This document shows positions 15,802 through 23,445 of a stretch of 64,000 nucleotides of DNA, one piece after another. The position numbers and the translations under genes were made by a program. The DNA comes from Pseudonocardia sp. ICBG1293. GTDB taxonomy: Bacteria; Actinomycetota; Actinomycetes; Mycobacteriales; Pseudonocardiaceae. Positions within the stretch are counted from its first letter, which is position 1. The number at the start of each line of letters is the position of its first letter. The notes beneath the pieces are model-generated. The model did no database searches and had not been told where the DNA came from. It was given only the letters and a program-made list of their open reading frames with translations. Location of the stretch: assembly GCF_020131355.1 (NCBI RefSeq), contig NZ_JAHLEL010000038.1, positions 620,001 to 684,000 of the forward strand, in the 5' to 3' direction.

Positions 15802-17046
15802 GTGGAGTACCTGACCGTGGCCGAGACCGCGGAACGCCTCGGGGTCAAACGCGAGACCGTGTACGCCTACGCCAGTCGTGGGCTGCTGACCAGCGTGCGC
15901 GGCGCGCAGCGCCGGGGCAGCCGGTTCGCCCAGGACGAGGTGGAGGCGCTCGCCGCCCGCGGCCGCGAGTCCGGGGAGCCGTCCGGGACGGTCGAACGCA
16001 TCAGGACGCGGATCACACTCGTCGCCGACGGCGGGCCGTGGTTCCGGGGGGTCGCGGCGCCCGGGCTGGCGGGCTCCTCGGACCTCGAGCACGTCGCGGC
16101 GCTGCTGTGGGAGGTCCCCGGCCGGGTGGCGTTCGCGCCCGACTCGGACCTGCTCGCCACGGCCCGCGCCGTGCTCGCCGCCGCCCCCGCCGCAGCGCGG
16201 GCGACCGACCGGTTCCGGCTCGCCGTCGCCGCGGTGGCCGCGGCCGACCCGCTGCGCGCCGACGCCCGACCGGCCGCGGTGGTGGCGACGGCGTCGTCCC
16301 TGCTGGGGACGGTCGTGACCGCGCTCGCCGGAGCGGCGACGTCGGTGGGGGAGCCGGAAGACGGCGGGGACCTGGCGCACCGGCTGCTGCCGGCGCTGGC
16401 CGGTGACCCGGCAGGGTCGCCCGTGCCCGGGACGGCCGGACACGTCCGCGCCGCGCTGGTCCTGCTCGCCGACCACGGCCTGGCGTCGTCGACGGTCGCC
16501 GCCCGGGTCGCGGCGAGCACGCTGGCCGACGTGCACTCCGTCGTCTCGGCCGGGCTCGGCGCGCTGGACGGGCCCCGGCACGGCCTGGTCAGCGGGATGG
16601 CCCACCGCTTCCTCGCCGAGGCGCTGGAGGACGCGCCGGGCGCGCTCGGCCGGCGGCTGCGGGCCGGTGAGCGGATCCCGGGGTTCGGTCATGCGGTCTA
16701 CCGGGGCACCGACCCGCGGGCGGCGGTGCTGCTCGACCGGCTCCGCGCCGATCCGGCCGCGGCCCGGATCGTGGACTGCGTCGACACCGTCGTCGCGGGG
16801 GCGGGGCGGGGCGGTGACGGCCCCGCCCCGAACGTCGACCTCGCGCTCGCCGCGCTGATGCACGCCCACCACCTGCGCCCCGACGCCGGCGAGCTGCTGT
16901 TCGCCTGCGCCCGGACCGTCGGCTGGGTGGCCCACGCCCTGGAGGAGTACGCCGAGCCCGGTCTGCGGTTCCGGCCGACCGGGGTCTACACCGGGCCGCG
17001 TCCCGGGTCGACCAGCGCGGCGAGCACCACGACGTTGTCGGTGTAG
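15802..17046 (+). CDS. Citrate synthase-family protein with N-terminal MerR/excisionase-like HTH
   Basis: 414 residues. Residues 1-55 are an excisionase/MerR-like HTH (E-Y-L-T-V-A-E-T-A-E-R-L-G-V-K-R-E-T-V-Y, then Y-A-S-R-G-L-L and a basic wing), joined to a citrate synthase domain with G-P-R-H-G at the first His position and G-F-G-H-A-V-Y-R-G-T-D-P-R. So the enzyme, or an inactive relative, carries its own DNA-binding module. The GTG at 15802 has no ribosome site and lies just after the AT-rich element, so the transcript may be leaderless. It could bind that element and control itself and its divergent paralogue (inference). Its last 61 nt overlap the convergent sortase gene. Confidence 0.83.
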   Translation: MEYLTVAETAERLGVKRETVYAYASRGLLTSVRGAQRRGSRFAQDEVEALAARGRESGEPSGTVERIRTRITLVADGGPWFRGVAAPGLAGSSDLEHVAALLWEVPGRVAFAPDSDLLATARAVLAAAPAAARATDRFRLAVAAVAAADPLRADARPAAVVATASSLLGTVVTALAGAATSVGEPEDGGDLAHRLLPALAGDPAGSPVPGTAGHVRAALVLLADHGLASSTVAARVAASTLADVHSVVSAGLGALDGPRHGLVSGMAHRFLAEALEDAPGALGRRLRAGERIPGFGHAVYRGTDPRAAVLLDRLRADPAAARIVDCVDTVVAGAGRGGDGPAPNVDLALAALMHAHHLRPDAGELLFACARTVGWVAHALEEYAEPGLRFRPTGVYTGPRPGSTSAASTTTLSV

Positions 17047-17639
17047 CTGCCCGCGGCCCGGTCGAAGGTCCCGCCGCAGGTGACCATCCGCAGCCCCGAG
17101 CCGGGCAGGTCGCCGTAGACCGCCGCGGTGGGGAAGCGGTCCTTGGCGTAGCGGCGCACGGCCTGGACCTCGAACGTCGCGGTGGTGCCGTCGGCACGGT
17201 CGACGCCGACCAGGTCGCCGGGGGCGAGCGCGTGCAGCCGGAAGAACGGCCCCGGCTCGTGGTCCCAGTCGACGTGCGCCGCCAGCACCGCGGGCCCCCG
17301 GGTGCCCGGGGTGGGGGCGCCGGTGTACCAGCCGGTGGCGGCGCCGTCGGGCGGCACCGCCAGCGCCCCCCGCTCCGTGAGACCGAGCGGGACGAGCCCG
17401 CTGTCGAGCCCGATCGAGGACGCCCGCACCCGCACCGGGTCCGACGCCGGCAGCGGGGCCGCCGCCGGGCGCGCGGTACCGGTGGGCAGCGGCGGTACCG
17501 CCCCGCCGAGCGCCACCGGCGGCACCCCGGGCGGGACGGCGAGCGCCAGCACCACGAGCACCCCCCACCACACCCGCCGCATCCCGCGCGGCGCCCGGCC
17601 GCCGCGCGCCGGGCGCCCCGGCGCGGGAGCGGGGGTCAC
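16986..17639 (-). CDS. Class F sortase
   Basis: 217 residues. An N-terminal membrane anchor (V-W-W-G-V-L-V-V-L-A-L-A-V) is followed by a Pro/Ala linker and a sortase fold with catalytic His122 in A-H-V-D-W and Cys188 in T-C-G-G, the TCGG form typical of class F enzymes in actinobacteria. Sortases join a surface protein to the wall after cleaving its sorting signal. The chosen GTG at 17637-17639 overlaps the stop of the Excalibur gene (GTGA); an ATG 19 codons later (17580-17582) is the alternative. The 3' end overlaps the citrate synthase gene by 61 nt in antiparallel orientation. Confidence 0.82.
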   Translation of the reverse strand: MTPAPAPGRPARGGRAPRGMRRVWWGVLVVLALAVPPGVPPVALGGAVPPLPTGTARPAAAPLPASDPVRVRASSIGLDSGLVPLGLTERGALAVPPDGAATGWYTGAPTPGTRGPAVLAAHVDWDHEPGPFFRLHALAPGDLVGVDRADGTTATFEVQAVRRYAKDRFPTAAVYGDLPGSGLRMVTCGGTFDRAAGSYTDNVVVLAALVDPGRGPV

Positions 17640-18127
17640 GAGTGGCGGGTCGTCAGGGGGAGGGCGGCGCGGCCGCTGCGCCGCCCGGACCACACGACGA
17701 CGCCCGCCCCGGCGGCGAGCACCGCCCCCGCACCGCCCAGCAGGAACGCCGTCGGGTCGACCCCGGCGCCGCCGGACCCGTCGCCGGCCTCGACGCCACC
17801 GCCCGGGACCGTCCGTACCTGCCCGGTCCCGGCGGCCGCGACGAGGTCCGAGCCCTCGCACGCCCGGCCGTCGTCGTCGCGGTCCAGGTCGTTCGGGTCC
17901 GAGGGGTCGGCGTCGAGCACCGCCTGGGCCTGGGCGCGGGAGAGATCGATGCAGTCGAGGTCGCCGGCCTGCTCCCCGGTGTCGGCCCGGGGCGCGGCGG
18001 CGGTGACACCGGTCGCCGCCGGGACGGCGGCCGACGCCACCCCGGCCAGCGGGACCCCGGCGAGTGCGGCGAGGGTGAGCGACGCGGCGACGGCCCCGGT
18101 ACGGCGGACGAGCGAACGTGCGGTCAT
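17636..18127 (-). CDS. Secreted Excalibur-domain calcium-binding protein with C-terminal membrane segment
   Basis: 163 residues: a signal peptide (to about residue 33), then an Excalibur domain near 55-95 with D-C-I-D-L early and the EF-hand-like D-R-D-D-D-G-R-A-C-E loop, a Gly-rich spacer, one hydrophobic helix (L-L-G-G-A-G-A-V-L-A-A-G-A-G-V-V-V-W) and a short basic tail. The layout resembles a sortase substrate, but I see no LPXTG-like pentapeptide before the helix. It overlaps the sortase start by 4 nt, so the two are coexpressed. AGGGAG precedes the ATG at 18125-18127. An IS110 element lies directly upstream and has probably displaced the native promoter. Confidence 0.8.
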   Translation of the reverse strand: MTARSLVRRTGAVAASLTLAALAGVPLAGVASAAVPAATGVTAAAPRADTGEQAGDLDCIDLSRAQAQAVLDADPSDPNDLDRDDDGRACEGSDLVAAAGTGQVRTVPGGGVEAGDGSGGAGVDPTAFLLGGAGAVLAAGAGVVVWSGRRSGRAALPLTTRHS

Positions 18128-18144
18128 GAGCACTCCCTAAGGTC

Positions 18145-18300
18145 GCAGGTGTTCGGGGTTGATGCCCCGGATGCCCGGGACGACGGGGTGTGGCTGATGA
18201 GCTGTTGCCGCTTCGGTGGCTCGGAAGGAATGGCCGCCCCGTCGTTCTGGACAGGCCTGGCCACTGATTCGGATCTGATGCGAACCGTCGCTGATTAGGG
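18145..18300 (+). ncRNA. Candidate bridge RNA of the IS110 element
   Basis: IS110 elements such as IS621 encode a guide (bridge) RNA in the non-coding end next to the transposase. Here that end folds well: CGACGGGG (18181-18188) pairs with CCCCGTCG (18237-18244), enclosing a GCCGC-UUCG-GUGGC hairpin (18207-18220) with a stable cUUCGg loop. Downstream, unpaired-looking sequence contains ATTCGGAT, also found at the right end of the element, as expected if a donor-binding loop reads the element terminus. Boundaries are guesses; no transcript evidence. Confidence 0.45.
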
Positions 18301-18352
18301 ACCTGATGGCGGGTTGTCCACGGGCGTGAACTGCAACAACAGGAGTTTGTTC

Positions 18353-19600
18353 GTGGCGCGACGAGCAGTGGTCTGGATCGGGATCGACGTCGGGAAAAGG
18401 ACCCACCACGCCTGCGCTGTCGATGCCGAGGGCAAGGTTGTGTTCTCCCGCAAGGTCGGCAACGACCAGGCCGCGATCGAAGCTCTGCTCGATCGGGCGT
18501 CCGCCGCGGCCGAGGACGTGCGGTGGGCGATCGATCTGACCAACAGCTATGCCGCGCTGTTGCAGGTCGTCCTCACCGCAGCCGACCAGCGGGTGGTCTA
18601 CGTTCCCGGGCGGGTCGTCAACCGGATGAGCGGCGTGTTCCGTGGGGAGGCCAAGACCGACGCCCGCGACGCAAAGGTCATCGCCGACACCGCCCGCATG
18701 TCCGGCGCCGACCTCACCGTGGTTACCGCCACTGACGAGACCACTGCTGAGCTGCGTCGGCTCGTGGCCCACCGCGAGGACCTGATGGCTGACTGGGTAC
18801 GCGGGGTCAACCGGCTGCGTGACCTGCTCGGGTCGATCTTTCCCGGTCTCGAGGCGGCCTTCGACTACTCCACCCGCAGCGCTCTGGTGCTGGTCACCGG
18901 GTTCCAGACACCGCAGGCGCTCCGAGACGCGGACACAGCCGGAGTGATCGAGTATCTGCACGCCCACCGGGCATGGGCACCAGGCATCCCCACGATGGCG
19001 GCCACCGCGGTCGCCGCAGCCCACGCCCAGACCGTGACCCTGCCCAGCGAGACGCGGACCGCGGTCCTTGTCGCCGGCCTGGCCCGGCGGCTGTTGGAGC
19101 TCGACCGGGAGATCAAAGACACCGACAAGCTGATCACCACCGTGTTCCGCACCCACCCGGACGCGGCGATCATCGAGTCGCTGCCCGGACTCGGCCCCAT
19201 TCTGGGCGCGGAATTCCTCACCGCCACCAACGGCGGTGTCAGCAGCAGTATCGGCGCTGATGTCGGCTCCGAGCTGGGTGGCTTCGCCAGCTCGGGACGG
19301 CTGGCCTCCTACGCCGGCCTCGTCCCAGTGCCCCAGGACTCCGGCCGGATCAGCGGGAACCTGCGCCGCCCACGACGCTACAACCGCCGCCTGCGGCGAG
19401 TGTTCTACATGGCCGCGCTGTCCAGCCTCAAGGTCAACGGCCCGTCCCGGGCCTTTTACCAGCGCAAACGCAGCGAAAGAATGCTGCACACCCAAGCTCT
19501 GCTCGCCCTGGCCCGACGCCTGGTCGACGTCCTGTGGGCCCTGCTGCGTGACCGGAGAATGTTCACCATCACCGCACCACAACCCGCTACCGCGGCTTGA
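18353..19600 (+). CDS. IS110-family transposase (DEDD recombinase)
   Basis: 415 residues. The N-terminal RuvC-like domain begins W-I-G-I-D-V-G-K with the first acidic residue and has A-I-D-L-T and T-D-A-R-D-A further on, the DEDD pattern. The C-terminal Tnp_20 domain has L-P-G-L-G-P-I-L-G-A-E-F, G-R-L-A-S-Y-A-G-L-V-P and S-G-R-I-S-G near the conserved catalytic Ser region. Length and order are complete, so it may be active. The GTG at 18353 is preceded by AGGAG (18341-18345) with 7-nt spacing; longer TTG/GTG starts in frame lack a site. Confidence 0.92.
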   Translation: MARRAVVWIGIDVGKRTHHACAVDAEGKVVFSRKVGNDQAAIEALLDRASAAAEDVRWAIDLTNSYAALLQVVLTAADQRVVYVPGRVVNRMSGVFRGEAKTDARDAKVIADTARMSGADLTVVTATDETTAELRRLVAHREDLMADWVRGVNRLRDLLGSIFPGLEAAFDYSTRSALVLVTGFQTPQALRDADTAGVIEYLHAHRAWAPGIPTMAATAVAAAHAQTVTLPSETRTAVLVAGLARRLLELDREIKDTDKLITTVFRTHPDAAIIESLPGLGPILGAEFLTATNGGVSSSIGADVGSELGGFASSGRLASYAGLVPVPQDSGRISGNLRRPRRYNRRLRRVFYMAALSSLKVNGPSRAFYQRKRSERMLHTQALLALARRLVDVLWALLRDRRMFTITAPQPATAA

Positions 19601-19818
19601 CACCATCATTCGGATTCCTTGTGGCGAACGTGATCATCGTGACCGGTGGGGCGAACGGGACGCCCGCTCCGATGACGGAGAGTGAAGCGACACCCCGTCG
19701 ACGGCACCAGCGAAGTCGCCCGGACGGGGTTCACCGGTGCGGGTGGCGTCGCCCGCGGTGACGGGGTTCCCGGCGTGCCGGAGCGCGCCCGGCCCGGTGC
19801 GGCGGTCAGGATGGGCCC

Positions 19819-20247
19819 GTGACGACCACCCCCGATCCGCCCCGGCGCCGGTCCCTCGACGACGGCGTCTCCGAGGCGTTCGTCGAGCTCTGGTCCCAGC
19901 GCCGCCCGTGTGTCCTGGTGACCCCGCGCCGCGACGGCAGCCCGCACGCCGTGCCGGTGGGGGTGACCGTCGACGTGGCCGGGCGCACCGCCCGGGTGAT
20001 CTGCCGCGGCGGCTCGCAGAAGGCGCGCAACGTCGTCGCGGCCGGCCCGGCCGGCGCCCGGGTCACCGTCACCGTCGTCGACGGGCGCACCTGGTCCACG
20101 CTGGAGGGCGTCGCCGTCGTGCGCGACGAGCCCGAGGTGATCGCCGACGCCGAGCGTCGCTACGCCGCGGAGTACAAGCAGCCGCGGGAGAACCCCGAGC
20201 GGGTGGTGCTGCAGATCGCGGTCGACCGCGTCCTCGGCAACGTCTGA
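19819..20247 (+). CDS. PPOX-class F420- or FMN-dependent flavoprotein
   Basis: 142 residues with the split-barrel fold of the pyridoxamine-phosphate-oxidase superfamily: C-V-L-V-T-P-R-R-D-G-S-P-H-A-V-P-V near the start, S-Q-K-A-R-N-V in the cofactor-binding region, and a C-terminal Q-I-A-V-D-R-V. Members of this size in actinomycetes usually bind F420 and reduce or bind quinones, biliverdin or other acceptors; the exact substrate is unknown. It is followed after 16 bp by the MBL-fold gene on the same strand, so the two are probably cotranscribed, with the DedA gene behind them. Confidence 0.8.
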   Translation: MTTTPDPPRRRSLDDGVSEAFVELWSQRRPCVLVTPRRDGSPHAVPVGVTVDVAGRTARVICRGGSQKARNVVAAGPAGARVTVTVVDGRTWSTLEGVAVVRDEPEVIADAERRYAAEYKQPRENPERVVLQIAVDRVLGNV

Positions 20248-20263
20248 GGGGATACTCGCCGGT

Positions 20264-21064
20264 GTGGACCTGCCGGAGACGACCTTCCTCGGCCACAGCA
20301 CCCTGCGGCTGCGGATCGGCGGGCGCACCGTCCTGACCGACCCGGTGCTGGGGCGCTCGGTCGGGCCGTTGCGCCGCACCTCGCCCGCCGTCGACCCGGC
20401 GACGCCCGCGGGGGCCGACCTGGTCCTGATCTCGCACCTGCACGCCGACCACCTGCACCTCGCCTCGCTGCGCCGGCTGCCCCGCTCGGTGGAGGTCGTG
20501 GTGCCCGCGGGGGCCGGCGACTGGCTCCGCGGGCGCGGCGTCGCCCGGGTCTCCGAGCTCGCCGTCGGGCAGACCCGCGTCTTCGACGGGCTGCGCGTCA
20601 CCGGCACCCCGGCCGACCACTCCGGGCACCGGTGGGGGCCGCGGTTCACCCACGGACCGCAGGCCGACGCGATGGGACACCTGCTGGAGGGCGACGGGCT
20701 GCGCGTCTACGTCGCGGGCGACACCGGCCTGTTCCCCGGGCTCGACGACGTCGCCGCCCAGGGCCGGATCGACCTGGCGGCGCTGCCGGTGTGGGGATGG
20801 GGCCCGCAGCTGGGGCCCGGTCACCTCGACCCGGCCGGAGCCGCCGAGGCCGTCCGGCGGCTCGCACCGGCCGTCGCGCTGCCGGTGCACTGGGGGACAC
20901 TCGCCGTCGCCGGGCTGTGCGCGGTCCCGGGGCGTACCGGGGCCCGGATGCGGGAGCTGCTCGTACGCCCGCCGCACGAGTTCGCCGACGCCGTCGCCGC
21001 GGCGGGGCTGCCCACCCGCACCCTGGTGCTCCCGCCCGGTGCCGCGGTCGGGACCCCGGCGTGA
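20264..21064 (+). CDS. MBL-fold metallohydrolase (UlaG/NAPE-PLD-like)
   Basis: 266 residues. The zinc-binding motif H-L-H-A-D-H is near residue 64, with further ligands in T-P-A-D-H-S-G-H, A-G-D-T-G and a late H-W-G-T. The opening F-L-G-H-S-T-L-R-L-R, then T-D-P-V-L-G, is typical of the UlaG/NAPE-PLD-like branch acting on lactones or phosphodiesters. Substrate unknown. The GTG at 20264 is used; the 3' end overlaps the DedA start by 4 nt (GTGA), so this is the middle gene of a small operon. Confidence 0.85.
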   Translation: MDLPETTFLGHSTLRLRIGGRTVLTDPVLGRSVGPLRRTSPAVDPATPAGADLVLISHLHADHLHLASLRRLPRSVEVVVPAGAGDWLRGRGVARVSELAVGQTRVFDGLRVTGTPADHSGHRWGPRFTHGPQADAMGHLLEGDGLRVYVAGDTGLFPGLDDVAAQGRIDLAALPVWGWGPQLGPGHLDPAGAAEAVRRLAPAVALPVHWGTLAVAGLCAVPGRTGARMRELLVRPPHEFADAVAAAGLPTRTLVLPPGAAVGTPA

Positions 21065-21717
21065 GCGCAGTGCACCTGCTGGCCGGCCCCGCGCAGGAGT
21101 GGCTCGACGCCGAGCTCAGCCCGGACGCCGGGCGGGTCGCCTACCTCGTCGTCGCCGGGGGAGTGCTGCTGGGATCGGTGGTGCCGGTGGTGCCGACCGG
21201 CGCGATCGTCGGTGCCGCGGCGGCGACGGCCATGACCAGCTCCGCGCTGTCGCTGCCGGTGGTGCTGCTGCTGGCCTTCGCCGCGGCCCTGGCCGGTGAC
21301 GTCGTCACCTTCGCCGTCGCCCGGCTCGCCGGTGACCCGGTCCGGGCCGCCGTCGCGGGCGGGCGCCTCGGCGGGCGGCGCACCGCGGCCCGGATCGAAC
21401 GGGTGCGCGGTGCGTTCGCCGAACGCGGCTGGCTGGTCGTGCTGGTCGGGCGGGTCGCCCCGGCGGGGCGGGTCCCGACCCTGATCGCGGCCGCGGTCTC
21501 CGGCATGACCTGGACGACGCTGGTGCCCGCCGTCTCCGCCGGTGCCGTGCTGTGGACGCTGCTCTACGGCGTGCTCGGAGTGCTGACCGGCAACCTCACC
21601 GACTCCCCGCTGGTGGCCGCGCTGCTCGCGGTCGGGCTGGTCGCCGTCGTCGCCGCGGTCACCGCGCTGGCCGGACGGCTGCGGACCCGCCTGCGGGCCC
21701 GCCATCCCACCGGCTGA
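21061..21717 (+). CDS. DedA/VTT-family membrane protein
   Basis: 218 residues with four to six hydrophobic segments. The first (L-V-V-A-G-G-V-L-L-G-S-V-V-P-V-V-P-T-G) and the central G-R-V-A-P-A-G-R-V-P-T-L, in the position of DedA F/G-R-(F/V)-x-P-x-x-R, are the family hallmarks. DedA proteins act in lipid carrier or phospholipid recycling and membrane homeostasis. The GTG start overlaps the upstream MBL gene stop. The end is a basic cytoplasmic tail. Confidence 0.78.
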   Translation: MSAVHLLAGPAQEWLDAELSPDAGRVAYLVVAGGVLLGSVVPVVPTGAIVGAAAATAMTSSALSLPVVLLLAFAAALAGDVVTFAVARLAGDPVRAAVAGGRLGGRRTAARIERVRGAFAERGWLVVLVGRVAPAGRVPTLIAAAVSGMTWTTLVPAVSAGAVLWTLLYGVLGVLTGNLTDSPLVAALLAVGLVAVVAAVTALAGRLRTRLRARHPTG

Positions 21718-21743
21718 GGCCGCCCGCGGCCGCGCACACGGAA

Positions 21744-21784
21744 CCGGCCGGGCGCGACGGGAGGGGGGTGTCGCGCCCGGCCGG
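21744..21784. terminator. Strong bidirectional hairpin between DedA and HtrA genes
   Basis: CCGGCCGGGCGCGAC (21744-21758) and GTCGCGCCCGGCCGG (21770-21784) are perfect 15-bp arms around an 11-nt G-rich loop, between convergent gene ends. No T-tract. Confidence 0.8.
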
Positions 21785-21825
21785 AGCGGGTGCCCGGGGC
21801 GTGGCGTCGCCCCGGGGAGATCAGG

Positions 21826-23334
21826 TCAGTTACCGCCGCCGAAGGGGTTGATGCCGAACGGCAGGTCGCCGGGACCGCCCCCGGAGGACCCGCCGTCGGG
21901 AACGGTGCGCGACCCGTTCTGCGCGGTCGCGGCGGCGGTGTCGCGCACGCTGCCGAGGGTCACGGGCACCTCGCGGGCACCGGATCCGCTGCCGACGGTC
22001 AGGGTCACCTGCTGGCCGGGGGTGAAGTTGCCGACCCGGGCGATCAGGTCGGCGAAGCTCGACACCGGGTACTCGTTGACCTTGGTGACCACGTCGCCCG
22101 CCCTGATGCCCGCGGTCGCCGCCGGGGAGTCCGGCTCCACCGTGGAGATCTGGGCACCCGCGGCCTCGCTCGGCGCGCCGCCGGAGGCCGAGACCGAGCC
22201 CTGCACACCGAGCTGCGGCTTGGTCGCGACACCGGAGTCCATCAGCTCCTGGGCGACCCGCTTGGCGGTGTCGACCGGGATCGCGAAGCCCAGCCCGATC
22301 GAGCCGGAGCTCTGCCCGGCGGTCGCGATGGCCGAGTTGATGCCGACGACCTGCCCGGCCAGGTTGACCAGCGGGCCACCGGAGTTGCCCTGGTTGATGG
22401 GCGCGTCGGTCTGCAGGCCGTTGTAGACGACCGGGGCCTGGCCGTCGCCGCCGGCGGTGACCGTCCGGTTCAGCGCCGAGACGATGCCCGCGGTGACGGT
22501 GCCGGACAGCCCCTGCGGCGAGCCGTTCGCGACGACCTGCTCGCCGACCTGCACGCTCGAGGACTCCCCGAGCGTGGCGGGCTTGAGGTCGGTGGCGCCC
22601 TCCAGCCTGATCACGGCGAGGTCGTAGCTGGGGGAGGTCCCGACGACGGTCGCGGTGTACTGCCTGCCGTCGGCGGTGGACACGGTGATCCGGCCGCCGT
22701 CGGCGGCGTTCGCGACCACGTGGTTGTTGGTGAGGATCTGGCCGTCGGAGGTCAGGACGACCCCGGATCCCTCGGCGACGCTCTGCGCGTTCCGCACCTG
22801 GATGTCCACCGTGCTCGGGGTGATCGCGGCCGCGGCGCCGGCGATCGAGCCGTCGGCGGGGGTGGCCGGGGTACCGGGGGCCGCGGCGCTGGTCAGCGTG
22901 GCCGGGGCGGCGGAACCGTCGAGCACCAGGTAGGCGCCGCCGACGCCGGCCGCACCACCGACCAGGGCGGCCGTCAGCGCGACGGCGGCCAGGCCCGCGC
23001 CGAACCGGCGCGGCGGCCTCGGTGCCGGGCCCTGCTGCGGGAACGGCGGGTACACCGAGGTGGGCGGGCTGCCCGCGCCGTAGGCGGGGATCGTGGGGTT
23101 GCTCGTCGTCGCCCACGGCGGAGGGGTCTGTGCCCCCTGGCCGTCCCCCTGCTGCCGGTGGTCGGTGTCGGTCACGGTGGTCGCCTCCTGTGCGCGGGTG
23201 CCGTCGGCGCCGGCCGGGTGGGCGGGGACCGCCCCCTCGGCACGTCGCTCGGGCCGGACGGGGTCGGTGGCGCCGCCTCCGGTGGAGGTCCGTCCGTCGG
23301 ACGGCTCGCCCGTTCCCGGCCCGTTCTCGGTCAT
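21826..23334 (-). CDS. Membrane-anchored HtrA/DegP-type serine protease with PDZ domain
   Basis: 502 residues. A long, acidic then Pro/Gln-rich cytoplasmic region (1-125) precedes a single transmembrane helix (about 128-150). The chymotrypsin-like domain carries His205 in T-N-N-H-V-V, Asp238 in S-Y-D-L-A-V and Ser318 in Q-G-N-S-G-G-P-L, followed by a PDZ domain (about 385-465: V-E-P-D-S-P-A-A-T-A-G-I-R-A-G-D-V-V) and a Gly-rich tail. This is the layout of mycobacterial HtrA/PepD-type proteases that monitor envelope protein quality. The ATG at 23332-23334 was chosen; no clear ribosome site. It is closed by the shared hairpin at 21744-21784. Confidence 0.92.
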   Translation of the reverse strand: MTENGPGTGEPSDGRTSTGGGATDPVRPERRAEGAVPAHPAGADGTRAQEATTVTDTDHRQQGDGQGAQTPPPWATTSNPTIPAYGAGSPPTSVYPPFPQQGPAPRPPRRFGAGLAAVALTAALVGGAAGVGGAYLVLDGSAAPATLTSAAAPGTPATPADGSIAGAAAAITPSTVDIQVRNAQSVAEGSGVVLTSDGQILTNNHVVANAADGGRITVSTADGRQYTATVVGTSPSYDLAVIRLEGATDLKPATLGESSSVQVGEQVVANGSPQGLSGTVTAGIVSALNRTVTAGGDGQAPVVYNGLQTDAPINQGNSGGPLVNLAGQVVGINSAIATAGQSSGSIGLGFAIPVDTAKRVAQELMDSGVATKPQLGVQGSVSASGGAPSEAAGAQISTVEPDSPAATAGIRAGDVVTKVNEYPVSSFADLIARVGNFTPGQQVTLTVGSGSGAREVPVTLGSVRDTAAATAQNGSRTVPDGGSSGGGPGDLPFGINPFGGGN

Positions 23335-23445
23335 GGGGCAACTGTGCGCCGTGACCCTGAGACGACCCTGTGACCGCGCTGGGAATCGGTCGGGCATCGG
23401 GTGAGAGTGTCCGGCCCGCCGGGGGACGCGGTCCGGTCCCCGCGG

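Larger units (their letters stand above)
18140..19640 (+). mobile_element. IS110-family insertion sequence (approximate ends)
   Basis: One transposase gene flanked by a ~200-bp structured left non-coding end and a short right end, lacking terminal inverted repeats, as expected for IS110. ATTCGGAT occurs both in the left end (18267-18274) and just after the transposase stop (19608-19615). The exact boundaries and core dinucleotide cannot be fixed without an uninterrupted copy. The DNA is less GC-biased than its neighbours. Confidence 0.75.

Noticed and set aside
14560..17571. A 1003-codon minus-strand frame ending in citrate synthase
   Set aside because: Everything before the ATG at 15732 is antisense to the HTH-citrate synthase gene or a wrong frame of the sortase.
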